A stretch of DNA of 64,000 nucleotides from Ornithomonoglobus_A sp045612845. GTDB lineage: Bacteria > Bacillota > Clostridia > UBA1381. Below are positions 25,079-33,107 of this stretch, in pieces. Below the pieces are notes generated by a model, which was not told the origin of the DNA, made no database searches, and was given only the letters and a program-made list of their open reading frames with translations. The stretch spans positions 124,001-188,000 of the forward strand of contig JAZKZV010000006.1 in the NCBI GenBank assembly GCA_045612845.1, written 5' to 3'. Each line of letters opens with the position of its first letter. Position 1 is the stretch's first letter. The position numbers and the translations under genes were made by a program.

Positions 25079-25753
25079 CTACAGCGTATCTGCAATTTGC
25101 AAAATTCTTTCCAGTCTGTGATTTACTCCCGATTTACCAATAGGCGGTTTGGCTTTCTCACCAAGGGCCTTTATGCTATCCTCGGGATAGCGGCAACGCA
25201 AATCACCTATCTCCTTTAATGTATCGGGCAGCTCGTGCCATTTTTTTGCTTTCTTTATCATTTTTATTGCAAATATGTGTTTGGAGGCCGCCTTTGCCAC
25301 CTTGTTGGCATTGGCATTTTCGCAATTAACCTTTCGGTTTATGTTGTTTCGCATATCCTTTTCAATCTGTACACCAAAAAGTTCAAAGGCATCGGTACTG
25401 TCGCCCATTATCCCTAAAAGGTCAGCAATCTGGTTTGCCTCTTTTATATATACAATTACATAACTTTTTCGTTGCATAAGCTTTGGTGTAAGTCCGCTTA
25501 GGAACAAAAGATTACACAAAAAATCTGCCTCATTGATGTTTTTTGTAATAAACTCAAGGTGATACCCTTTTTGGGGGTCGCTTATTGAGCCATGCCCCAA
25601 AAAAGCACCCCGTATATATGCGCTCATGCAGCATGACGATAATTCTCTATTTAATACCATATGGTTTTTACCTGCATTTTCTGCCTTTTTGCAATCCTTG
25701 CACTCGGCACAAACAGCTAAAAGCCTGTCCTTTATCTGAGAGGAAAATGACAT
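25079..25753 (-). CDS. whiA: WhiA-family regulator with a shortened N-terminus
   Basis: A 224-residue protein; family members usually run near 300. It opens with the normal MSFSSQIKDRLL but then passes quickly to CCMSAYIRGAFLGHGSISDP. Most of the first LAGLIDADG-like half that normally lies between them is absent. The second LAGLIDADG repeat (YHLEFITKNINEADFL) and the conserved NRKVNCENANANKVAKAA and SGVNHRLERILQIAD helix-turn-helix are complete. WhiA binds DNA and influences cell division and sporulation. The RBS AAAAGGAG abuts the tandem repeat upstream. Whether the short form still binds its targets is open. Confidence 0.92.
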   Translation of the reverse strand: MSFSSQIKDRLLAVCAECKDCKKAENAGKNHMVLNRELSSCCMSAYIRGAFLGHGSISDPQKGYHLEFITKNINEADFLCNLLFLSGLTPKLMQRKSYVIVYIKEANQIADLLGIMGDSTDAFELFGVQIEKDMRNNINRKVNCENANANKVAKAASKHIFAIKMIKKAKKWHELPDTLKEIGDLRCRYPEDSIKALGEKAKPPIGKSGVNHRLERILQIADTL

Positions 25754-25767
25754 TATTTTCTCCTTTT

Positions 25768-25981
25768 GCTTGATTATTTTGCGTATCTTACGCGTTTATG
25801 CTCGTTTGCGTATCACACATACGCGGCGCTCGCCTAAACATGCAACCCACACAAAATTCTCTGCGCTTATTTTTGCTTGATTATTTTGCGTATCTTACGC
25901 GTTTATGCTCGTTTGCGTATCACACATACGCGGCACTCGCCTAAACATGCAACCCACACAAAATTCTCTGTGCTTATTTTA
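25768..25981 (-). repeat. Two tandem copies of a 107-bp unit (family E)
   Basis: Units at 25768-25874 and 25875-25981 differ at only two positions (CGGCGCTC against CGGCACTC, CTGCGC against CTGTGC). Each starts GCTTGATTATTTTGCGTATC and ends ACACAAAATTCTCTG, and contains GCGTATcacacATACGC. A third copy, interrupted, is at 22501-22690. They fill the space between rapZ and whiA where many relatives carry yvcK. Confidence 0.92.
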
Positions 25982-25987
25982 ATTTTC

Positions 25988-26842
25988 TTATTTATTTATA
26001 TCGCGGCATATTAAATTAGCGTTATAATCAAGGCTGTTAAGAAAGTTCGTAAGCTCCAAAGCCATGGTAATACTACGGTGCTTTCCGCCTGTACAGCCTA
26101 TGCCTATTGTAAGAGTGGTTTTTCCCTCCTCTATATATAAAGGCATAAGGAATTTTATCATTTCCTTAAGCTTTTCCATAAACTCAACTGCAGAAGGAAA
26201 GCTCATAACATAGTCGCGTACTTCCTTATCCATACCTGTTTTATGCTTTAATTCTTCAATATAAAACGGATTAGGGAAACATCTTACATCATAGGCAAGG
26301 TCGCAGTCGAGCGGCAGACCGTGCTTAAACCCAAAGGCAAGAACATTTATAGTAATATACTTTTTGTTTGTTCTTTCTCTGTATAAATCCTTTAGCTTTG
26401 TAAAAAGAGCCATAGGAGTAAGATTTGTTGTATCTATAACAGAATCTGCCTCGTTAAGCAGTGATGAAAGCAAATCGCGCTCCTCTTTTATTGATGCCAA
26501 TAATCCGTCGCTGTTCTCTATGGGGTGCATACGCCTTGTTTCTTTGTATCTGTGGACGAGAGTTTCGTCGGAGGCATTCAAAAACAATAGTTTTACATCA
26601 AAATCCTTGTTTCTCAGCGCGTTTACCTGTTCTACAAGCTCGCTTATCATTTCGCCTACGCGGATATCTACAACTATTGCTACATTCTCGAACTTTCCCG
26701 AGCCTGACAAAAGCTCGCCAAAGGTGGGTATAAGCATTGGCGGCATATTATCTACACAAAAAAAGCCCATATCCTCCAAAAAACGTATAACTCTTGTTTT
26801 GCCCGAGCCGGACATTCCTGTTACTATTGTAAACTGCTTCAC
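25988..26842 (-). CDS. rapZ: RapZ/YvcJ-family nucleotide-binding RNase adapter protein
   Basis: A 284-residue P-loop protein. The GTG start follows AAAAGGGGA. Walker A is VTGMSGSGKTRVIRFLED, followed by GFFCVDNMPP. The C-terminal domain has YITINVLAFGFKHGLP, DVRCFPNPFY, and GIGCTGGKHRSITMALEL, the phosphate/sugar-binding loop. In Enterobacteria RapZ directs RNase E to a small RNA and senses glucosamine 6-phosphate; Bacillus YvcJ is a GTPase linked to competence. It lies 18 bp downstream of murB, in one transcript with hprK and murB. Confidence 0.95.
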   Translation of the reverse strand: MKQFTIVTGMSGSGKTRVIRFLEDMGFFCVDNMPPMLIPTFGELLSGSGKFENVAIVVDIRVGEMISELVEQVNALRNKDFDVKLLFLNASDETLVHRYKETRRMHPIENSDGLLASIKEERDLLSSLLNEADSVIDTTNLTPMALFTKLKDLYRERTNKKYITINVLAFGFKHGLPLDCDLAYDVRCFPNPFYIEELKHKTGMDKEVRDYVMSFPSAVEFMEKLKEMIKFLMPLYIEEGKTTLTIGIGCTGGKHRSITMALELTNFLNSLDYNANLICRDINK

Positions 26843-26860
26843 CGTCCAAATCCCCTTTTG

Positions 26861-27754
26861 TTATTTTATTATTTTAACCTCTGGCTCTAATTTTACGTTA
26901 AATTTCTCAAAAACAGTGTTTTGTATATGTTCAATCAGCGCCATAACATCCTTTGCGGTTGCATTACCCGTATTTACTACAAAGCCTGCGTGTTTTTCGC
27001 TTACCTGTGCACCGCCGATACTTACACCCATAAGGTTGCAGTCCTCAATGAGCTTGCCGGCAAAGTATCCATCAGGACGCTTAAAGGTTGAACCCGCAGA
27101 TGGCATATTCACAGGCTGTTTGTCATTTCTGCGTTTTGTATATTCGTTAATTTTCTCTTTAATTTCGTCTTTGTTACCCTTTTTAAGCGAAAGTGTTGCA
27201 CCGAGAATTATTGCACCATTTTGCTGAAAAACACTCTTGCGGTATCCGAAATCTGCCTCACTGGCTGACATAGTTGCAAGATTTCCGTCTTTGTCTAAAT
27301 AATCTATAGACGTAACTACATTTTTGATTTCACCGCCATATGCGCCCGCATTCATAAATATTGCACCGCCAAGAGTACCGGGAATTCCCGAAAGCTCCTC
27401 AAATCCGCTAAGCTCCGCATTTAAAAGCTTAGAAGAAAGAGCGGACAGCAAAATTCCCGACTGTGCATAAACAGTAGTTTCGTTAATTGTGCAATCCGAA
27501 AAGCCTTTTGATATCTGTATCACAACGCCTTTTATACCCTCGTCGCTTACAAGCATATTCGAACCGTTACCCATTATCATAAATGGGATACTATTCTCCT
27601 TGCAAAAGGCGACGGAGCGTTGTATTTGCTCTGTGTTTTCTACACTTATAAAGCACTGTGCCTCTCCGCCTATGCGAAAGGAGGTGTGCATTTTCATTGG
27701 CTCATCAAAGAGCGCATTTGGTATAAGATTTGCTATTTCGTTGATTGTTGGCAT
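26861..27754 (-). CDS. murB: UDP-N-acetylenolpyruvoylglucosamine reductase
   Basis: A 297-residue FAD enzyme that reduces the enolpyruvyl product of MurA to UDP-MurNAc. FAD-binding motifs: HTSFRIGGEAQCFISV, PFMIMGNGSNMLVSDEG, and SGIPGTLGGAIFMNAGAYGG. The catalytic region is KQPVNMPSAGSTFKRPDG (Ser proton donor), and HAGFVVNTGNATAKDVMALI ends the third domain. This is the type IIb form lacking the loop of the E. coli enzyme. Start after GGAGAGG. It works with murA at 29490 on the other strand. Confidence 0.97.
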   Translation of the reverse strand: MPTINEIANLIPNALFDEPMKMHTSFRIGGEAQCFISVENTEQIQRSVAFCKENSIPFMIMGNGSNMLVSDEGIKGVVIQISKGFSDCTINETTVYAQSGILLSALSSKLLNAELSGFEELSGIPGTLGGAIFMNAGAYGGEIKNVVTSIDYLDKDGNLATMSASEADFGYRKSVFQQNGAIILGATLSLKKGNKDEIKEKINEYTKRRNDKQPVNMPSAGSTFKRPDGYFAGKLIEDCNLMGVSIGGAQVSEKHAGFVVNTGNATAKDVMALIEHIQNTVFEKFNVKLEPEVKIIK

Positions 27755-27796
27755 TATTAAAACCTCTCCGTTAAATCAAAATAATGAAAATCGTCA

Positions 27797-27916
27797 GGGA
27801 CTAAAGTCTTACAAAAAATTGTTCAGGTTGCCGTCCCCCAAAGACGACGATGTATGTTTATACTCCGAGTCTTTGAAAATGGTGAAATGGGCAATTTTGG
27901 GTAAGACCTATCTTAG
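27797..27916. repeat. Palindromic element between hprK and murB
   Basis: ACTAAAGTCTTAC plus AAAATTG at the left is the inverted counterpart of CAATTTTGGGTAAGACCTAT at the right. The interior GCCGTCCCCCAAAGACGACG recalls family B. It fills the whole gap between two co-directional genes. Confidence 0.65.
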
Positions 27917-27926
27917 TATAAATAAG

Positions 27927-28877
27927 CTACATTAGTCCTTTCATCTGTTCTTCCATTTGCTGCATAAGACGATTATTTAACTCTACTGCCGCATTATAAC
28001 CCATTCGCTTCTGGCGGTTGTTCATTGCCGCAACCTCAATAATAACAGCAAGGTTTCTGCCAAGCTTTACGGGAATAGTAAGCGAAGGAACGTTTATACC
28101 CATTATATTCGTAAACTCGTCAACCATACCAAGACGGTCATATTGCTTGCCCTCTTCCCATGGCTCTAAGTGTATTATAAGGTTGATGTTCTCAGTATCC
28201 TTAACTGCCCCAATACCGAAAATTTCCTTAACATCTATTATACCTATACCTCTTAACTCCACAAAATGTCTTATAATTTCGGGTGATGAGGCAACGAGAG
28301 TTTTATTGGAAACCTTTTTAATCTCAACCGCGTCATCAGCAACAAGACGGTGTCCTCTTTTAACAAGCTCTATTGCCGCCTCGCTCTTGCCTACTCCGCT
28401 TTCGCCCAGGATAAGAATACCCTCACCGTATACCTCAACAAGAACACCGTGTCTTGTACGTCTTGGAGCAATCTGCACGTTAAGATAGCTTATGATTGCA
28501 CTCATAAACGACGAGGTTACATCCTCTGTTCTTAAGAGTGCTATATTGTTCTTTTCTGCATACTCCATCATTTCGGGAAAGAGCTGCAAGCCGCGTGTTA
28601 TAACAAGTGCGGGGAATTGTAAATCAAAGTATTTACTGAGCGCTGCGTGTCTGTCCTCAACGTTAAAGCCCTCTAAAAAGTTAAATTCCGATTTACCCAT
28701 AACCTGCAAACGGTTAGAGTCAAAGCTGTCTGAAAATCCCGCAAGCTGCAAGCCCGGACGGTTTATATTCGAGCTGCATATAAGAATTTCTTCGATATTT
28801 TCGGGAGCGTATAAAACCTCCATTTCAAAATCATCTATTATCTTTTTAAGAGGTATTGTATAAACATCCTGTATCAT
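27927..28877 (-). CDS. hprK: HPr kinase/phosphorylase
   Basis: A 316-residue bifunctional enzyme that phosphorylates HPr on Ser46 and removes the phosphate, the switch for carbon catabolite repression in Firmicutes. Walker A is GESGVGKSEAAIELVKRGH, then VADDAVEIKK. The HprK signature is ELRGIGIIDVKEIFGIGAV, and the C-terminal helix NNRQKRMGYNAAVELNNRL is normal. I prefer ATG 28877 (MIQDVYTIPLKKIIDDFEME) because AAAGGA precedes it by 11 bp and it matches the usual N-terminus. The in-frame ATG at 28904 has no visible ribosome site. Confidence 0.96.
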   Translation of the reverse strand: MIQDVYTIPLKKIIDDFEMEVLYAPENIEEILICSSNINRPGLQLAGFSDSFDSNRLQVMGKSEFNFLEGFNVEDRHAALSKYFDLQFPALVITRGLQLFPEMMEYAEKNNIALLRTEDVTSSFMSAIISYLNVQIAPRRTRHGVLVEVYGEGILILGESGVGKSEAAIELVKRGHRLVADDAVEIKKVSNKTLVASSPEIIRHFVELRGIGIIDVKEIFGIGAVKDTENINLIIHLEPWEEGKQYDRLGMVDEFTNIMGINVPSLTIPVKLGRNLAVIIEVAAMNNRQKRMGYNAAVELNNRLMQQMEEQMKGLM

Positions 28878-29065
28878 TGTTTTTGCAATCCTTTCTGTTA
28901 TCATAAAAAAATATATACATAATCATTTTACCACATTTTTTTGTTTTTTTCAATAAGAACAGGGCAAAAACTTGCTACTAATTGATATATTTATTGCAAA
29001 AATAAGGAATTTTTTGTGAAAAATAAAAAAAACACTAAAAATTAAAAAAATTTTTACTAAACCTA

Positions 29066-29094
29066 TTGCAAAATTGAAATTATTATGTTACAAT
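29066..29094 (+). promoter_or_regulatory. Promoter of rpmB
   Basis: TTGCAA (29066-29071), 17-bp spacer, TACAAT (29089-29094). It leaves an untranslated leader of about 60 nt before the ATG. The 28905-29065 stretch is AT-rich and holds the divergent hprK upstream region; nothing else is seen there. Confidence 0.6.
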
Positions 29095-29160
29095 AATGTG
29101 TGTTGTTTTATGAATTGCAGAATTTATTGTCTGCAGGAATTACAAGGAGGTGTATTTAGA

Positions 29161-29349
29161 ATGGCTAAATGCGAAATTTGCGGAAAGGGCGTTTCTTTCG
29201 GCATAAAGGTTTCTCACTCACACAGAAGATCAAACAGAACCTGGAAGCCAAACATAAGAAAGGTAAGAGCAGTTGTTAACGGTTCAGTAAAATCACTTAA
29301 TGTTTGTACTCGCTGCCTTCGTTCAGGAAAGGTTCAACGCGCAGTTTGA
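29161..29349 (+). CDS. rpmB: 50S ribosomal protein L28
   Basis: A 62-residue protein starting at ATG 29161 after AAGGAGG. MAKCEICGKGVSFGIKVSHS has the first Cys pair (CEIC) and VCTRCLRSGKV the second, so this is the zinc-binding C+ form of L28. RRSNRTWKPNIRKVRA is the rRNA-contact loop. It is monocistronic, with its own promoter and terminator. Confidence 0.97.
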   Translation: MAKCEICGKGVSFGIKVSHSHRRSNRTWKPNIRKVRAVVNGSVKSLNVCTRCLRSGKVQRAV

Positions 29350-29368
29350 TTTCATAAGAAATTATTTA

Positions 29369-29406
29369 GCAGCTTGCAAGCATTTTTTCGCAAGCTGTTT
29401 TTTTCT
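29369..29406 (+). terminator. Terminator of rpmB
   Basis: CAGCTTGC (29370-29377) pairs with GCAAGCTG (29390-29397), followed by eight pyrimidines, mainly T. Confidence 0.9.
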
Positions 29407-29489
29407 TAATTGTACATATTTGTTACGTGCTCAAAGTCAGCGAGCAGATAAAATGACCGTATAAGCTTCGGTCAGGGGAGGTGTATCGC

Positions 29490-30764
29490 ATGGAAAAGCT
29501 CCTTATCAAAGGAGGAAGTAAGCTCAAGGGTGAAGTGGTAATAAGCGGAGCAAAAAATGCAGCAGTAGCAATTTTGCCTGCATGCTTGTTAGTTAAGGCA
29601 AATTGCCGCATCGAAAATCTGCCCGATATAAAAGATGTTTCCCTGTATTTAAAAATATTAGAAAATATGGGTGCAAAAATAGAAAAAATAGACCAGTCAA
29701 CCGTTGACATAGACTGTACGGATGTTGAGTCATGGATACCGAGCGGAGAGCTTACACGTAAAATGCGAGGCTCAAGCTACCTTATGGGCGCACTTTTAGG
29801 TCGCTTTAACAAGTTTGAGGTAGACCCGCCGGGCGGTTGTGATTTTGGTACAAGACCTATCGACCAGCACATAAAAAGCTTTAAAATGCTTGGTGCAAAA
29901 ATAGAAGCCCGAAACGTTATTAAGGGCGAGGCGCAGGAGCTTAAAGGCTCAAATATTTACTTTGACGTAATAACTGTCGGTGCAACAATAAATGCAATCC
30001 TGGCAGCCACACTTGCCAAGGGCACTACTACAATAGAAAATGCCGCAAGAGAACCGCACGTTGTTGATTTGGCAAACTTCTTGAATGCAATGGGTGCAAA
30101 TATACGCGGTGCGGGTACAAATACCATACGAATTCGCGGAGTAGAAAGTCTTCATGGCGGCAGACATACTATAATTCCCGACCAGATAGAAGCGGGTACA
30201 TTTATGGTAGCGGCGGCAGCAACAAGAGGCGACGTGTTACTGAAGAATGTTATTCCCAAGCACCTGGAGGTAATAAGTGCAAAGCTTATAGAGTCGGGTG
30301 TGTGTGTAGAGGAATATGACGATACTGTAAGAGTATGGGTAGAGGATAATGCAGAACTTTGCGGTGTAGACTTTATTGCAACACCATATCCCGGATACCC
30401 TACCGACATGCAACCCCAGCTTGTAACATATCTTACAACCGTAAAGGGTGAGTCGTCAGCGCGCGAGGGCGTATGGGACAACCGCTTTAAGTACACAAAC
30501 GAGCTTATGCGAATGGGTGCAGATATTCATGTTGAGGGTAAGCTTGCCATGATAGACGGTGTAGACACATTAGTTGGTGCACACGTTAAGGCGAACGATT
30601 TAAGAGCCGGTGCTGCAATGATAATTGCAGGTCTTATGGCAGAGGGAATAACCGAGATTGTGGATATATACCACATAGACAGAGGCTATGAACGTTTCGA
30701 AGAAAAGTTTATAAGCCTTGGTGCAGATATAAAGAGAGTACAGGTTGTAGACGATTTTGAATAG
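29490..30764 (+). CDS. murA: UDP-N-acetylglucosamine 1-carboxyvinyltransferase
   Basis: A 424-residue enzyme of the first committed peptidoglycan step, adding enolpyruvate from PEP to UDP-GlcNAc. ATG 29490 follows GGGGAGG; the in-frame GTG at 29481 overlaps that site. The N-terminal Lys/Asn pair is in VISGAKNAAVAILPA. The catalytic Cys, the fosfomycin target, is in DPPGGCDFGTRPID. ATPYPGYPTDMQPQLV and HIDRGYERFEEKFISLGA are family signatures. It overlaps the next gene by 8 bp. Confidence 0.97.
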   Translation: MEKLLIKGGSKLKGEVVISGAKNAAVAILPACLLVKANCRIENLPDIKDVSLYLKILENMGAKIEKIDQSTVDIDCTDVESWIPSGELTRKMRGSSYLMGALLGRFNKFEVDPPGGCDFGTRPIDQHIKSFKMLGAKIEARNVIKGEAQELKGSNIYFDVITVGATINAILAATLAKGTTTIENAAREPHVVDLANFLNAMGANIRGAGTNTIRIRGVESLHGGRHTIIPDQIEAGTFMVAAAATRGDVLLKNVIPKHLEVISAKLIESGVCVEEYDDTVRVWVEDNAELCGVDFIATPYPGYPTDMQPQLVTYLTTVKGESSAREGVWDNRFKYTNELMRMGADIHVEGKLAMIDGVDTLVGAHVKANDLRAGAAMIIAGLMAEGITEIVDIYHIDRGYERFEEKFISLGADIKRVQVVDDFE

Positions 30765-31542
30765 TATTAAATTTTGTTCGCTTATAAGTGGCTCATCAGG
30801 AAACTGCTCGTTTTTTACTGACGGTAAAACCAATATACTTATAGATTGCGGTATGAGCGGAAAAAATCTCGAAAAAGCGCTTTTATCAATAGGCACTCAT
30901 GCACAGGATATTGATGCACTTCTTATTACCCATGAGCATAACGACCACATACGCGGTGCAGGGATAGTATCAAGAAGATATAACATTCCTATATATGCAA
31001 CGGTAGGGACACATAAGTGTGCAAATATCGGGGACATAAAGGATGAAAACAGAAAGCTTATAAAGCCCAATTCTGATTTTGAGATTGGAACACTTGGCAT
31101 TCGTGCCTTTGAAATTCCGCACGACAGTGCAGAGCCTGTTGCCTACAGTATGTTTTCACAAGGAAAGAAATATACTTCAGCAACAGATATGGGATATATT
31201 TCGAACAATCTTTTTAACGAAATAAAGGGCAGTGATTGCATTTTGCTCGAGTCAAACCATGATATCGAAATGCTCAAGGTCGGTCCGTATCCATACCCGT
31301 TAAAGCAAAGAATTTTAAGTAATGTAGGGCACCTCTCAAATGAGGTTGCAGCACAGGCGGCACTTGCTCTTGTAAAGACGGGGACACAAAAAATAATGCT
31401 CGGACATCTTAGCGAAAACAACAACCGACCCGAGATTGCACAGCTTGAAACATATAATTATTTAACACAAGCAGGTGTAAAGGTTGGCGAGGATATATCG
31501 CTATGTGTAGCGGACAGGTATAAGGTAACATTTTTTAATTGA
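30757..31542 (+). CDS. MBL-fold metallo-hydrolase, YycJ/WalJ-like
   Basis: A 261-residue protein whose TTG start (30757) lies inside the end of murA, an 8-bp overlap that implies translational coupling. Metal ligands: ALLITHEHNDHIRGAG (HxHxDH), FEIPHDSAEPV, TSATDMGYIS and MLGHLSENNNRPE. The opening SLISGSSGNCSFF and ILLESNHDIEML are typical of the YycJ/WalJ branch, cytoplasmic 5'-exonuclease-like enzymes linked to cell-wall stress and DNA repair. Its place after murA suggests a cell-envelope link. Confidence 0.9.
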   Translation: MNSIKFCSLISGSSGNCSFFTDGKTNILIDCGMSGKNLEKALLSIGTHAQDIDALLITHEHNDHIRGAGIVSRRYNIPIYATVGTHKCANIGDIKDENRKLIKPNSDFEIGTLGIRAFEIPHDSAEPVAYSMFSQGKKYTSATDMGYISNNLFNEIKGSDCILLESNHDIEMLKVGPYPYPLKQRILSNVGHLSNEVAAQAALALVKTGTQKIMLGHLSENNNRPEIAQLETYNYLTQAGVKVGEDISLCVADRYKVTFFN

Positions 31543-31546
31543 TAGT

Positions 31547-31676
31547 GGGCAGTTGCTTTTAGCGCAGAGCCACACAAAACTCACCGCTCGACGTACCTTC
31601 GTACGACTTCGGGCAAGGTAAAATGCCTTGCATTTTACTGCGTTTCGTGCATTCTGCATCTAAAATCAAGCAGCCC
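31547..31676. repeat. Palindromic element after the MBL hydrolase gene
   Basis: GGGCAGTTGCTTTTAG at the left is mirrored by CTAAAATCAAGCAGCCC at the right. Inside are CGTACcttcGTACG and a 9-bp GTAAAATGC/GCATTTTAC hairpin with a 3-nt loop. Confidence 0.7.
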
Positions 31677-31700
31677 TGAAAAACTCATTTAATGCTATAG

Positions 31701-31800
31701 AAAGAGGGTAGTCTGTATAAATTTGATATTGCGAGTTTCAAATTCGTAAGAATTTGTCTGTTTGAGCAATAGAATTTATACAGACTGCCCTCTCTTTTTC
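31701..31800 (+). repeat. Palindromic repeat family A, copy upstream of rlmH
   Basis: Arms AGAGGGTAGTCTGTATAAAT and ATTTATACAGACTGCCCTCT are complementary. The core is AAATTCgtaaGAATTT with TTGCGAG and GAGCAA flanks. It ends 18 bp before the rlmH ATG, so the transcript leader of rlmH must carry it or start after it. Confidence 0.88.
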
Positions 31801-31818
31801 AAAAGGAAGAGAAAACAT

Positions 31819-32295
31819 ATGAAAATAACAGTAATCGGTGTGGGTAAAATAAAAGAAAAGTATTTTACAGACGCTATCAAAGAATATTCAAAACGCCTTT
31901 CGAGATTTACTCAGCTTGAGATTGTAGAAATAAACGACGAAAAAATTCCCGAAAATGCCTCCGAAAAAGAAATGGAGAAAATAAAAGAAAAAGAAGGAAA
32001 GGGTATATTATCTAAAATAAAAGACGGTGCATACATTGTTGCTCTATGCATAGAGGGTAAGGAAAACTCATCTGAGGAATTGGCAAAGAAAATAGAAGAA
32101 ATATCAATGCAAAGCTCTCATATAGTATTTGTTATAGGCGGCTCATTAGGACTTAGTGATGAAGTAAAAAATGCTGCGTCATTAAGGCTCAGCTTTGGCA
32201 GAATGACACTTCCCCACCAGCTTATGCGCGTGGTGCTTTTAGAGCAGATTTATCGTGCATATAAGATAAATAATAACGAAAGCTACCATAAATAA
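31819..32295 (+). CDS. rlmH: 23S rRNA (pseudouridine-1915-N3) methyltransferase RlmH
   Basis: A 158-residue SPOUT-class methyltransferase acting on helix 69 of mature ribosomes. ATG 31819 follows AAAAGGAAGAG. It opens MKITVIGVGKIKEKYF and has the trefoil-knot SAM site at IVFVIGGSLGLSDEV plus MTLPHQLMRVVLLEQIYRAY and the C-terminal NNESYHK substrate tail. Length and motifs are normal. The gene stands between two near-identical family A repeats in the same orientation. Confidence 0.97.
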   Translation: MKITVIGVGKIKEKYFTDAIKEYSKRLSRFTQLEIVEINDEKIPENASEKEMEKIKEKEGKGILSKIKDGAYIVALCIEGKENSSEELAKKIEEISMQSSHIVFVIGGSLGLSDEVKNAASLRLSFGRMTLPHQLMRVVLLEQIYRAYKINNNESYHK

Positions 32296-32330
32296 GGTGG
32301 GATTGTTTCTTTTTGCGCATTTTATCAATA

Positions 32331-32430
32331 AAAAGAGGGCTGTCTGTATAAATTTGATGTTGCGAGTTTCAAATTCGCAAGAATTTGTCTGTCTGAGCAA
32401 TAGAATTTATACAGATTGCCCTCTTTTTTA
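32331..32430 (+). repeat. Palindromic repeat family A, copy downstream of rlmH
   Basis: Differs from the 31701-31800 copy at roughly seven positions. Arms AGAGGGCTGTCTGTATAAAT and ATTTATACAGATTGCCCTCT. It ends 6 bp from the spmA stop and can serve as terminator for rlmH (plus) and spmA (minus). Confidence 0.88.
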
Positions 32431-32435
32431 GAACA

Positions 32436-32999
32436 TCATTCCCGACAAAAAACCCTCACACAAAGGAGCGCAACCAAAAGCGACAATGCTGAGGCAAACC
32501 ATATAGGCAACAACACCGACTCGGGTGCAGACGAGTTGGCAGATGCCCTGAGCGCAAGAACGGTTGAGGGAAGAATCGTAAAAGAGGTTGTGTTCATCAC
32601 CATAAACATACACATTGCCTTTGAGGGCTTTTTTTTGTTTAGGTTTGTTTTTTGCATACTCTCCATTGCCTTAATACCCATTGGCGTTGCTGCATTACCC
32701 ATTCCCAAAAGATTTGCGCTGATATTCATAGTTATAAATCCTCTTGACTCGTCGCTCTCGTTGGGAAAAAGTTTTTTTACAACAGGCGAAAACAAGCGGT
32801 TTATAATATCACCAAGACCGCTTTTTTGAACAACCCGTAAAAGACCGTTCCAGAAGCATATAAGACCGCAAAACGAAAGAAGTACAGTTATACTTTGCGA
32901 AGCACCGTCAAAGAGAGCACTCATTGTTTCGTCTACCTTTCCGGTTATAAAGGCACATACAAAGGATATAATTATCATACCACACCATATATAATTCAT
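32436..32999 (-). CDS. spmA: Spore maturation protein A (SpmA)
   Basis: A 187-residue inner-membrane protein of the nucleoside-recognition (Gate) family. NISANLLGMGNAATPMGIKA is the diagnostic loop, with FMVMNTTSFTILPSTVLALR and several hydrophobic helices. In Bacillus and Clostridium SpmA acts with SpmB in core dehydration of spores; spmB normally follows directly but is absent here. Start ATG after AAAAAGGAGCC. The gene is isolated: upstream is the MFS gene on the same strand, downstream a repeat. Confidence 0.93.
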   Translation of the reverse strand: MNYIWCGMIIISFVCAFITGKVDETMSALFDGASQSITVLLSFCGLICFWNGLLRVVQKSGLGDIINRLFSPVVKKLFPNESDESRGFITMNISANLLGMGNAATPMGIKAMESMQKTNLNKKKPSKAMCMFMVMNTTSFTILPSTVLALRASANSSAPESVLLPIWFASALSLLVALLCVRVFCRE

Positions 33000-33073
33000 A
33001 AAAAGGCTCCTTTTTATAATTTTTATATTTGTATTATGCTATGATGTATATCTGTTAAAAATTCATCAATTAA

Positions 33074-33100
33074 GGGGCTGTTGCATTAAGCAACAGCCCC
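33074..33100 (-). terminator. Hairpin downstream of the MFS gene
   Basis: GGGGCTGTTGC (33074-33084) pairs perfectly with GCAACAGCCCC (33090-33100), loop ATTAA. On the minus strand the U tract is weak (TTAATT). Confidence 0.7.
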
Positions 33101-33107
33101 ATGTGAA

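Noticed and set aside
25768..25981. Replication origin-like iterons
   Set aside because: Only two 107-bp units without DnaA boxes; they are copies of a dispersed intergenic repeat.
26364..27227. Plus-strand open frame of 287 codons opposite rapZ and murB
   Set aside because: Two strongly conserved genes occupy the other strand; the frame is Ser/Ile-rich shadow sequence without a start signal.
31547..31676. tRNA or T-box-like RNA
   Set aside because: The hairpins are simple inverted repeats; there is no cloverleaf, T-loop or T-box sequence.
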